Part shown: positions 1 through 7,353 of the stretch, one piece after another | Layout: the number at the start of each line of letters is the position of its first letter | How positions within the stretch are numbered: position 1 is the first letter of the stretch | Source of the DNA: an uncultured Collinsella sp. | GTDB lineage: Bacteria; Actinomycetota; Coriobacteriia; Coriobacteriales; Coriobacteriaceae | Assembly (NCBI GenBank): GCA_900754435.1 | Contig: CAAECT010000224.1 | Span: forward strand, 1-11,311 | Direction: 5' to 3' | DNA length: 11,311 nt | Made by a program: the position numbers and the translations under genes | Notes under the pieces: model-generated | Database searches by the model: none | What the model saw: only the letters and a program-made list of their open reading frames with translations | What the model was told of the DNA's origin: nothing

Positions 1-185
1 AAGGCGGGAGAGCCCGCCGGCATAAAGAGCACAGCGTCCAAGTCGAGCGACTCGCGCGCCTGCTCGGCAGTCACCAGGTGCCCGTAATGAATCGGGTCAA
101 AGGTGCCGCCCATAATGCCAAGCCGAAACTCCTTGCCCTCTTTTATGGGTAGCTCGGGCAAACCGATTCCACCGCGCAGCGACAT
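1..185 (-). CDS. nadD: Nicotinate-nucleotide adenylyltransferase, N-terminal part (runs off window)
   Basis: NadD transfers an adenylyl group from ATP to nicotinate mononucleotide, giving deamido-NAD in cytoplasmic NAD synthesis. Only the first 61 codons lie in the window; the rest is beyond base 1. After about 20 leader residues the sequence reads [17 protein letters not shown], the nucleotidyltransferase signature with the HxGH motif, then a helix and the strand [11 protein letters not shown], where NadD proteins continue toward the substrate site. The ATG at 185-183 is chosen because GGAGG lies just upstream, inside the last codons of obgE, whose stop codon is only 3 bp away, so translation is probably coupled. 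The obgE-nadD order is common in Gram-positive bacteria. The leader ahead of GGTFDP is somewhat longer than usual, but no better start is visible. Confidence 0.93.
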   Translation of the reverse strand, partial: MSLRGGIGLPELPIKEGKEFRLGIMGGTFDPIHYGHLVTAEQARESLDLDAVLFMPAGSPA

Positions 186-188
186 GGC

Positions 189-1669
<1,481 letters not shown>

Positions 1670-1671
1670 AC

Positions 1672-1714
1672 AAAAAGAGGGAGACCCTTGAATCCTAAAA
1701 CTCAAGTGCCTCCC
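1672..1714 (-). terminator. Rho-independent terminator between rpmA and obgE
   Basis: In the sense direction a 13-bp stem forms between GGGAGGCACTTGA (1714-1702) and TCAAGGGTCTCCC (1691-1679), with one mismatch and one G-U pair. The loop is 10 nt, and TCTTTTT follows directly. There is no T-run on the opposite side, so it acts on minus-strand transcripts. It probably ends or attenuates the rplU-rpmA transcript before obgE. Confidence 0.82.
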
Positions 1715-1739
1715 ACATATGTGCTCTATGAAGGGTGAA

Positions 1740-1997
1740 TTACGCGTTCGCGAGCGGGCGTACGCTGACCCTGTGCTTGATACCCTTGTGGAACTCAACG
1801 GTACCGTCGACCAGCGCGAACAGCGTGTCGTCCTTGCCACGGCCAACGTTCTCACCCGGGTGGATGTGAGTGCCGTGCTGACGGACGAGAATCGTGCCCG
1901 TGGTTACCGTCTGGCCGGCATAGCGCTTCGTGCCAAGGCGCTGACCGCGGGAGTCACGGCCATTACGGGAGGAACCGAGTCCTTTTTTGTGTGCCAT
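1740..1997 (-). CDS. rpmA: 50S ribosomal protein L27
   Basis: L27 is a small basic protein of the large ribosomal subunit whose N-terminal tail reaches the peptidyl transferase centre. At 85 residues it is the standard length and is recognisable throughout: [16 protein letters not shown], then [10 protein letters not shown], and [21 protein letters not shown]. The mature-type N-terminus begins directly with MAHKKG, so it lacks the cleaved leader found in many Firmicutes, and no Prp protease gene lies between rplU and rpmA. The ATG at 1997 has a modest SD (AGTAGG, about 8 nt upstream). It follows rplU by 33 bp and should share its promoter. A terminator follows 25 bp after the stop codon. Confidence 0.98.
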   Translation of the reverse strand: MAHKKGLGSSRNGRDSRGQRLGTKRYAGQTVTTGTILVRQHGTHIHPGENVGRGKDDTLFALVDGTVEFHKGIKHRVSVRPLANA

Positions 1998-2030
1998 TGT
2001 GTATACCTACTCTTTCGTTACGAGTGTAAT

Positions 2031-2405
2031 CTACTCGGCGACGGGAGCCTCGGCAACAGCCTCGGCCTCTGCCTTGACAGCCTTCTTGGCGCGGGACGTA
2101 GCCTGGACCTTCACGATCTTCAGCTTGGTGAGCTGCTGACGGTGACCCTTCAGACGACGATAGCGCTTACGCTTGTGGAACTTGAAGACCAGCTGCTTCT
2201 CGCCCTTGAACTGCTCAACGATCTGAGCGGTAACCTTGGCCTTGGCCAGCTTGTCGGGATCGGTGACGATCTTCTTACCATCGTTGAGGAAGATGACCGG
2301 CAGGGTGACCTTGTCGCCCTCATTGCCCTCGATCTTCTCGACGGTGATGACATCGTCGGTGGCGACCTTGTACTGCTTGCCGCCCGTGTTAACGATTGCG
2401 TACAT
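2031..2405 (-). CDS. rplU: 50S ribosomal protein L21 with Ala/Glu-rich C-terminal extension
   Basis: L21 binds 23S rRNA in the large subunit. The protein starts MYAIVNTGGKQYKVA, the classic L21 N-terminus, and contains the basic block KRKRYRRLKGHRQQLTKLKI near residues 78-97. At 124 residues it is about 20 longer than the family's usual length of just over 100. The extra part is the tail after VQATSRAKKAVKA, which ends in Ala, Glu, Val and Pro. An in-frame ATG lies seven codons upstream (2426), but the bases in front of it show no SD, and using it would put the real SD (GAAGGG, 9 nt from 2405) inside the coding region. I therefore prefer 2405. The gene is the first of a two-gene unit behind the promoter at 2476-2448. 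Confidence 0.95.
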   Translation of the reverse strand: MYAIVNTGGKQYKVATDDVITVEKIEGNEGDKVTLPVIFLNDGKKIVTDPDKLAKAKVTAQIVEQFKGEKQLVFKFHKRKRYRRLKGHRQQLTKLKIVKVQATSRAKKAVKAEAEAVAEAPVAE

Positions 2406-2414
2406 GTTTACTTG

Positions 2415-2420
2415 CCCTTC
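2415..2420 (-). promoter_or_regulatory. Shine-Dalgarno that decides the rplU start
   Basis: The sense strand reads GAAGGG, then 9 nt, then ATG at 2405, where translation gives the canonical L21 start MYAIV. The ATG at 2426 has no purine-rich stretch in front of it. Confidence 0.65.
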
Positions 2421-2447
2421 ATGCATCAGTTAGTGCAACAGCCGAAT

Positions 2448-2476
2448 ATAGTAGCAGGCGAAAATACCCCCGTCAA
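2448..2476 (-). promoter_or_regulatory. Housekeeping sigma promoter for rplU-rpmA
   Basis: In the sense direction a -35 box TTGACG (2476-2471, five of six to consensus) is followed by exactly 17 bp and a -10 box TACTAT (2453-2448, four of six), preceded by TGC, an extended -10. Transcription would start near 2440 and give a leader of about 35 nt, too short for an elaborate L21 leader structure. The -35 box overlaps the stop codon of the DUF2344 gene. I see no terminator before it, so read-through from upstream is likely as well. Confidence 0.7.
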
Positions 2477-3285
2477 CGAGTATGTGGAGCAAATCCACAA
2501 GTTCGCACAGGTATGGGGCTGACGAGTCGGCCCTCGTCGTCCTCGCATGCTTGATTCTGACGCTCGACATCGTAGGAGCAGATGGTCACGAGGTCTTGCA
2601 TACCGGTGGAAACAATAGGTGCATCCACGCCCGGGGTCAAGCCCTGCAACAAAACATCAGCAGCGGAAAGCAAAATTTCCGGACGCATGGAGCCCTCGTT
2701 GTCGGCATGGGTGTCGAGCATGAGCACCAAATGGTCCGGGCGCTCCCCTGCCGTGAGCTCATAGCCCACGAGCGTGTGATCCAAATCCAAGCGCTTGCTC
2801 TTTTTGCCGCGCGCGTAGTCGATGCCATGGTCCGCGCGCAGCATGTCAATCGCAGCGCGCACCTCGTCGGCGCTTACGGGCGCCTCGGGATCCAAGTGCA
2901 GGTCGATGCGATACGACAGACGCGTGAGCTGCGCCGTCAACGCCGGCGTGCGCACGTCGATGTACGCCGCCTCGATGGGCGCCAGATCGGCCGGAGACGC
3001 CGCAGCCAGGCGCCCAAACGCCTCGTCGAGCGCCACGAACTCGGTCATAAACAGGTCATACCACTCGCAGGTCGACGACGTACCCACCGGTAGCGCCGAA
3101 GAGAAGCCCACGCGCATGTGCGGAGAGAAGCCCTGCGTGACGGCATAGGGAAGTCCCGCGCGGCGCACGATGCGCTCAATGGTATGGATTACTTCGAGAT
3201 GGCCCAGGTACTTAAGGCGATCGCGCTTGCCATAGCGAACACGAAGCCTAAAGAGCGTGGGGGTGTCGGTCAGGCGCTCACTCAT
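2473..3285 (-). CDS. DUF2344 / TIGR03936 radical SAM-linked protein
   Basis: The function is unknown. The 270-residue protein matches the DUF2344 family pattern in its N-terminal half: RLRVRYGKRDRLKYLGHLEV, RRAGLPYAVTQGFSPHMRVGF and SALPVGTSSTCEWYDL. In known genomes this family sits beside, or is fused to, the radical SAM family TIGR03960, as here. Its ATG overlaps the radical SAM stop codon in an ATGA arrangement, which indicates translational coupling and probably a matched complex. A GGTGATC stretch 4 nt before the ATG matches the 3' part of the extended Shine-Dalgarno sequence. No transmembrane segment or cysteine cluster is evident, so it is probably a cytoplasmic partner or substrate-binding protein (inference). 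The last 20 residues, ending FAPHTR, look variable. The family call is firm; the role is open. Confidence 0.9.
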   Translation of the reverse strand: MSERLTDTPTLFRLRVRYGKRDRLKYLGHLEVIHTIERIVRRAGLPYAVTQGFSPHMRVGFSSALPVGTSSTCEWYDLFMTEFVALDEAFGRLAAASPADLAPIEAAYIDVRTPALTAQLTRLSYRIDLHLDPEAPVSADEVRAAIDMLRADHGIDYARGKKSKRLDLDHTLVGYELTAGERPDHLVLMLDTHADNEGSMRPEILLSAADVLLQGLTPGVDAPIVSTGMQDLVTICSYDVERQNQACEDDEGRLVSPIPVRTCGFAPHTR

Positions 3286-5159
3286 GCGCGATCACCCATC
3301 AATACATTCTTGGCGTGAAGCGTGGGGCAGATTCCGCAGCCGGTGCACGACGTGCGGGTGCAGTCGGGAGTCGTGACGCCCTCGAGTGAGCGACGGTACT
3401 CGCGCTCGAGGAAGCCGCGCGTGCAGCCGGGGCTCACATGCTCCCACGGCAGGCGCCAGTCCAACTCGTAGGGCAGGTGCACGAGCTCATTGAGGTCGAT
3501 GCCGTTTTTGGCAGCAGCCTCCTTCCAGTTATCGAGCGAGAAATGCTCTACCCAGGCGTCAAAGCGAGAGCCCGCGCGCCAAGCATCGATGATGACGGGC
3601 GTCATGTCACGACCGGCGCGGGACAGCGCGGCCTCGATGAGCGAAGTCTCGGCATCGTGGTAATGCACGCGGACGGCACGGTTGCGAACGCTCGTGATAA
3701 GCAACTTCTGGCGACGCTTGACGTCGTCGTAGTCGAGCTGCGGGCACCACTGGAACGGCGTGGCAGCCTTGGGGATAAAGACCGAAACCGAGAGGGACAC
3801 CGAGATCGAGCCGCGACGAGCCTTGGGCACCACGGAACGACCAAGCTCCAGCACGTGATCGGCCAGATTGGCGATGGCCACGATGTCCTCGTCGCGCTCG
3901 CCGGGAAGGCCCATCATAAAGTAGAGCTTCATGCGGTTCCAGCCGGCCTCGAAGGCCGCCTTGGCCGCACGGTCCAGGTCCTCCTCGGTCACGTTCTTGT
4001 TAATGATGTCGCGCATGCGCTGGCTGCCGGCCTCGGGCGCGAACGTCAGCCCGCCCTTCTTTTCGCCGGCGACCGACTCGGCCATATCCACGCCAAACGA
4101 ATCCAAGCGCTGCGACGGAATAGCCACGCGAATACCCGTATCCTCCAGGCGACGGTTGAGCCTGCCGAGCACGTCACGAATGCAGGAGTGGTCGGTCGTG
4201 GAGAGCGAGGTCAGCGACACCTCGTCATAGCCGGTCTTTTCCAGACCCTGAATCACCGACGAGACGATCTGGTCGGCCGAACGCTCGCGCACCGGGCGAT
4301 ACGTCATGCCGGCCTGGCAAAAACGACAGCCGCGAGCGCAGCCGCGCAGAATCTCGATAGACAGGCGGTCGTGAACCAGCTGCGCATAGGGCACGCACGA
4401 CTGCGACAGCGGATTCGTGGCGCCGAAATCCTCGACGACGCGCTTGTAGACCACGGCCGGAGCATCCTTGCCCTCGCGCGGCACGGTGTAGCCATGCGGC
4501 GAGCAGGGCTCGTCGTGACGAATCTCATAGAGCGACGGCACGTAGTTGCCGGCAATGGATGCAAGCTGCTCAACAATCTGCGCGCGCGGGACTCCTTCGT
4601 CGCGCAGGCGCCGATGCAGCTGGCAGGTCTCGAGCAGCGATTCCTCGCCCTCGCCGATGAGGATGGCATCGAAGAAGGCCGCGTACGGCTCGGGGTTGTA
4701 CACCGAGGGGCCGCCGGCGATGATGATGGGGTCGTCTTCACCTCGGTCGGCCGCTAACAGCGGAATGCCAGCGAGATCGAGTGCCTCGAGGAAGTTCGTC
4801 ACCGCCATCTCGTGCGGCACATGCAGACCGACGATATCAAACGAAGCAACGGGGGCAGCACCTTCGAGCGACAGCAGCGGAATGCCCGCCTCGCGCATGG
4901 CGTCACCCATATCGGGCCACGGCACATAGCCACGCTCGCAGGAGATGCCCTCGGCCTGGTTAAGGATGTTGTAGAGGATGGCGATGCCCTGGTTGGGCAA
5001 ACCAACCTCGTACACATCCGGGTAGATCAGGCAGCAACGGTAGTCGGCATCGGCCTTGGAAAGCGTGCCCCACTCGTGATCGATATAGCGGCTCGGCTTT
5101 TCGACCTTGGCGAGCAGCGGCTCAATTAAATGAAAGCAGTCTTGATACGGAACGCGCAA
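3282..5159 (-). CDS. Radical SAM protein, TIGR03960 family, with B12-binding-like N-terminus
   Basis: This 625-residue protein belongs to the radical SAM superfamily, whose members use a 4Fe-4S cluster and S-adenosylmethionine to make a radical. The substrate of this family is unknown. Residues about 40-175 resemble a B12-binding-like Rossmann domain (YPDVYEVGLPNQG, FDIVGLHVPHE, PIIIAGGPSVYNPEP, LIGEGEE). The radical SAM core follows with CARGCRFC (C274, C278, C281), then the core strands LTFAPEAGSQRMRD and LYFMMGLPGERDED. The C-terminus has a second cysteine set, C600, C605, C608 and C611, which could bind another Fe-S cluster (inference). The start is TTG with AGGGG 7 nt upstream; no ATG occurs until residue 84, inside the B12-like domain. 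It follows the DUF697-like gene by 10 bp and overlaps the DUF2344 gene by 4 nt. Confidence 0.92.
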   Translation of the reverse strand: MRVPYQDCFHLIEPLLAKVEKPSRYIDHEWGTLSKADADYRCCLIYPDVYEVGLPNQGIAILYNILNQAEGISCERGYVPWPDMGDAMREAGIPLLSLEGAAPVASFDIVGLHVPHEMAVTNFLEALDLAGIPLLAADRGEDDPIIIAGGPSVYNPEPYAAFFDAILIGEGEESLLETCQLHRRLRDEGVPRAQIVEQLASIAGNYVPSLYEIRHDEPCSPHGYTVPREGKDAPAVVYKRVVEDFGATNPLSQSCVPYAQLVHDRLSIEILRGCARGCRFCQAGMTYRPVRERSADQIVSSVIQGLEKTGYDEVSLTSLSTTDHSCIRDVLGRLNRRLEDTGIRVAIPSQRLDSFGVDMAESVAGEKKGGLTFAPEAGSQRMRDIINKNVTEEDLDRAAKAAFEAGWNRMKLYFMMGLPGERDEDIVAIANLADHVLELGRSVVPKARRGSISVSLSVSVFIPKAATPFQWCPQLDYDDVKRRQKLLITSVRNRAVRVHYHDAETSLIEAALSRAGRDMTPVIIDAWRAGSRFDAWVEHFSLDNWKEAAAKNGIDLNELVHLPYELDWRLPWEHVSPGCTRGFLEREYRRSLEGVTTPDCTRTSCTGCGICPTLHAKNVLMGDRA

Positions 5160-5166
5160 CAGAAAA

Positions 5167-5171
5167 CCCCT
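5167..5171 (-). promoter_or_regulatory. Shine-Dalgarno supporting the TTG start of the radical SAM gene
   Basis: The sense strand reads AGGGG, then 7 nt, then TTG at 5159. The SD overlaps the TAG stop codon (5172-5170) of the upstream gene, which suggests coupled translation. Confidence 0.6.
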
Positions 5172-6099
5172 AAGCAGCGAGATCGGATGCGTCTTGGTAG
5201 GACGCCATAGGACGGGTAGCGCCCGCGACCGTGGTCACCAGATCGCGAACGCGGGAGAACGTGGCAGTGACCACCTCGTTGGCACGGCTGTAGTCGACAT
5301 CGCGCTCGTAGAGCGAAACAAGCGCACGGCCCATGCCATAGGTGCCCGCGGCAGCAGTGAGCGCCTTAACGGCAAACCCAATATGCGGCGTCTGCTTGAC
5401 GAGCGCGCGGGTGACCGCGCGGATCACAAGACCGCCGGCAAGCACGCCCGCGACCTCGTAGCCGCGCTCAGGCTTAATGCCGCGTCCAAAGACGGCAGCG
5501 AGCTCAAAGAGCATGCCCACCTGCGCCAGCGCCATAACGGGATAATCGGCGCCCGGCAAAAACACCAGCGCACCGGTCGCCATATTGGTGAGCGCGCACG
5601 AGGTGATGATACGATTAGCTGCCGCGATGCGCATAAAGGCAAAGTTCGCCGCAAAAGCCGTTTCCTTGTCGGTGCGATCGAGAATCCAGCGGGCAAGCGT
5701 CTCGAGCAGATACGTCTTATCGGTTGCCGCCACCACGCCGAGCATGGGCGTGGACTCCTCGATAAACGGCACCTCCACAGCAGACTCGGCAAGCACGCAC
5801 ACGGGCGCGCCGGCGATCACGAGCTCCTGCACGGCACTCTCCAGGCGGTCGGAACCACACGAGAGCACCAGTACCACATCGGTATCGGTCTTTGGAGCAA
5901 TTCGCTCCTCCCCCAGACGCTCGACGCGCACAATGCCCGAGGTCGTCTGCGGCACAAAGGCGTCACGCACCGTCTCAGCAAGAAAGCGCGAGGCGGACGA
6001 ATCCAGATAGACCGAGACGCGCACCGGCGTATCGGAATCCTTCTTAACGGACGCGCCCATCTTAAAAGCGCGGGTCAGCTTATCTACGGGAATTTTCAT
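5170..6099 (-). CDS. DUF697-like membrane protein of unknown function
   Basis: No function is assigned. The 309-residue protein has two parts. Residues about 25-145 alternate strands and helices (VRVSVYLD, TDVVLVLSCGSD, APVCVLAES) like a Rossmann or G-domain fold, but there is no P-loop and no NKxD, so it does not look like an active GTPase. Residues about 150-265 resemble DUF697 (YcjF-type): RIAAANRIITSCALTNMATGALVFLPGADYP is followed by a hydrophobic stretch, FGRGIKPERGYEVAGVLAGGL, and TPHIGFAVKALTAAAGTYGMGRAL. Two or three hydrophobic helices suggest membrane association. The ATG has a strong GGAGGGG 6 nt upstream. It lies 18 bp after rodA and 10 bp before the radical SAM gene, so it is probably part of the elongation operon. 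The DUF697 match is by eye and moderate. Confidence 0.8.
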   Translation of the reverse strand: MKIPVDKLTRAFKMGASVKKDSDTPVRVSVYLDSSASRFLAETVRDAFVPQTTSGIVRVERLGEERIAPKTDTDVVLVLSCGSDRLESAVQELVIAGAPVCVLAESAVEVPFIEESTPMLGVVAATDKTYLLETLARWILDRTDKETAFAANFAFMRIAAANRIITSCALTNMATGALVFLPGADYPVMALAQVGMLFELAAVFGRGIKPERGYEVAGVLAGGLVIRAVTRALVKQTPHIGFAVKALTAAAGTYGMGRALVSLYERDVDYSRANEVVTATFSRVRDLVTTVAGATRPMASYQDASDLAA

Positions 6100-6117
6100 A
6101 GCAAACCCCTCCAGCGG

Positions 6118-7344
6118 TTACGCGGCGCCCGAACGATGCCGCCATATGGATTGTACGATACCCACCGTCAGCAGCTGAATCATCATCGAAGACGAACCGA
6201 AGCTAATAAACGGTAGCGGAATACCGGTAATCGGCATCATGCCGATGCACATGCCGATGTTTTCGAAGGTCTGGAACGCCCACATGCCAACGATGCCCAC
6301 ACACGATAGGCGCAAGAACAGCGACTCACACTTAAAGGCGACGCGAATCGTCGAAAAGATCAGCAGCACGTAGAGGCATAGGAGCAAAAAGGAACCGCAA
6401 AAGCCAAAGGTCTCGGACAGGAAGGCGAAGACGAAGTCGGTGTGGAACTCAGGCAGAAAGCCGCCGGCCGACTGCGTCGCATGGCCCAAACCCTTACCAA
6501 AGAAGCCGCCCGAGCCAACGGCGATAAGCGACTGCTGCAGGTTGTAGGCATCGTCCGAATCGGCATTATCGGGGTCGATAAAGACCGTCAGGCGGTTCAT
6601 CTGATACTGCTTGATGAGCACATCGTGGCCGAGCAACGAATCAAAGACCGAATCGAGCGCCAGGACGAGGGCCACCAGGCCCACGAGCAGGGCCAGGGTC
6701 GACAGCACCCATTCGCGGCGTGCACCGCTCATGCAGATGACGATGGCGCCCGAGACCAGCACGACCAGGCCCGAGCCCAGGTCGCCCATGGCGACGACGG
6801 CCAAAAACGGAATGGACAGCATGCCGCAGAGCTTGACGTAGTCGCGAACGGTATCGATGCGGCCGTTATACTGCGAGCCAAGCGTGGCGATAAAGAAGAT
6901 GGTGATGAGCTTGGCAAGCTCAACCGGCTGGAATGTCAAGCCGATACCGGGAATCTTGATCCAGCCCGTCATGCCCAGACCGCCCGTATAGGACAGGCCC
7001 GGAATCTTGGGCGAGAAGATCACAATAAGGTCGATGACGAGCAACGCCGTCGAGAAATTGGAAATACCGCGCAGGTCGGTTCGCCAGACGAGCACCGCAA
7101 GCACCGCGCCAATGCCAATGCCCAGCAGGTGGCGCGAGAATGAGGCGTCGGCCTTAAACTGTGACGCCGACCAAATAATGATGGCGCCATAGGCAACGAG
7201 CGCGACGGTAGCCAGCAGCACACCGATATGCACCTTTTGGCGAAACGTACCGCGCGAGGCCGAAAGTTGCTTGTTGACGCGGTCCAGGCTGCTGCGAGAG
7301 CCGGTCTTGGTTGAACGGAACAGATCCGCCGGAGAAAAATCCAT
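6118..7344 (-). CDS. rodA: RodA-type SEDS peptidoglycan glycosyltransferase
   Basis: RodA polymerises glycan strands from lipid II in the membrane, paired with PBP2 as the transpeptidase of the elongasome. The 408-residue protein has about ten hydrophobic segments starting near residue 38, after a charged cytoplasmic N-terminus. SEDS landmarks are present: FQPVELAKL (139-147), DLGSGLV (about 188), RLTVFIDP (about 251), HTDFVFAFLSETFGFCG with the predicted catalytic Asp at about 303, and NIGMCIGMMPITGIPLPFISFGSSS (about 362-386; two adjoining stretches of the conserved C-terminal motif). The ATG at 7344 has AGGAGG 5 nt upstream, overlapping the end of the PBP2 gene 9 bp away. The position directly after PBP2 and the mre genes supports RodA rather than FtsW. 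The family call is certain; the rodA assignment rests mainly on context. Confidence 0.95.
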   Translation of the reverse strand: MDFSPADLFRSTKTGSRSSLDRVNKQLSASRGTFRQKVHIGVLLATVALVAYGAIIIWSASQFKADASFSRHLLGIGIGAVLAVLVWRTDLRGISNFSTALLVIDLIVIFSPKIPGLSYTGGLGMTGWIKIPGIGLTFQPVELAKLITIFFIATLGSQYNGRIDTVRDYVKLCGMLSIPFLAVVAMGDLGSGLVVLVSGAIVICMSGARREWVLSTLALLVGLVALVLALDSVFDSLLGHDVLIKQYQMNRLTVFIDPDNADSDDAYNLQQSLIAVGSGGFFGKGLGHATQSAGGFLPEFHTDFVFAFLSETFGFCGSFLLLCLYVLLIFSTIRVAFKCESLFLRLSCVGIVGMWAFQTFENIGMCIGMMPITGIPLPFISFGSSSMMIQLLTVGIVQSIWRHRSGAA

Positions 7345-7353
7345 CGCAACCTC

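Noticed and set aside
1714..1723. 10-bp palindrome CACATATGTG between rpmA and obgE as an operator
   Set aside because: It is short enough to occur by chance, partly touches the terminator stem, and no regulator or promoter is linked to it.
2406..2426. Upstream ATG for rplU, seven codons longer
   Set aside because: No SD precedes it, and the canonical L21 start MYAIV with a GAAGGG in front is at 2405.
2483..2499. Small hairpin (TGTGGA / TCCACA, 5-nt loop) near the end of the DUF2344 gene as a terminator before rplU
   Set aside because: The stem is only 6 bp and no T-run follows, so it does not look like an intrinsic terminator.
1719..2522. Plus-strand open frame of 267 codons spanning rpmA, rplU and both gaps
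   Set aside because: It runs opposite two unmistakable ribosomal protein genes and through a promoter; the Leu/Asp-rich translation is the usual antisense pattern of Lys/Arg-rich genes.
3438..4757. Plus-strand open frame of about 440 codons opposite the radical SAM gene
   Set aside because: No domain, no supporting SD, and composition typical of an antisense shadow.
5194..6216. Plus-strand open frame of 340 codons opposite the DUF697-like gene and the end of rodA
   Set aside because: The minus-strand frame has a strong SD, fits the operon and shows membrane segments; the plus frame is His/Arg-rich without any motif.
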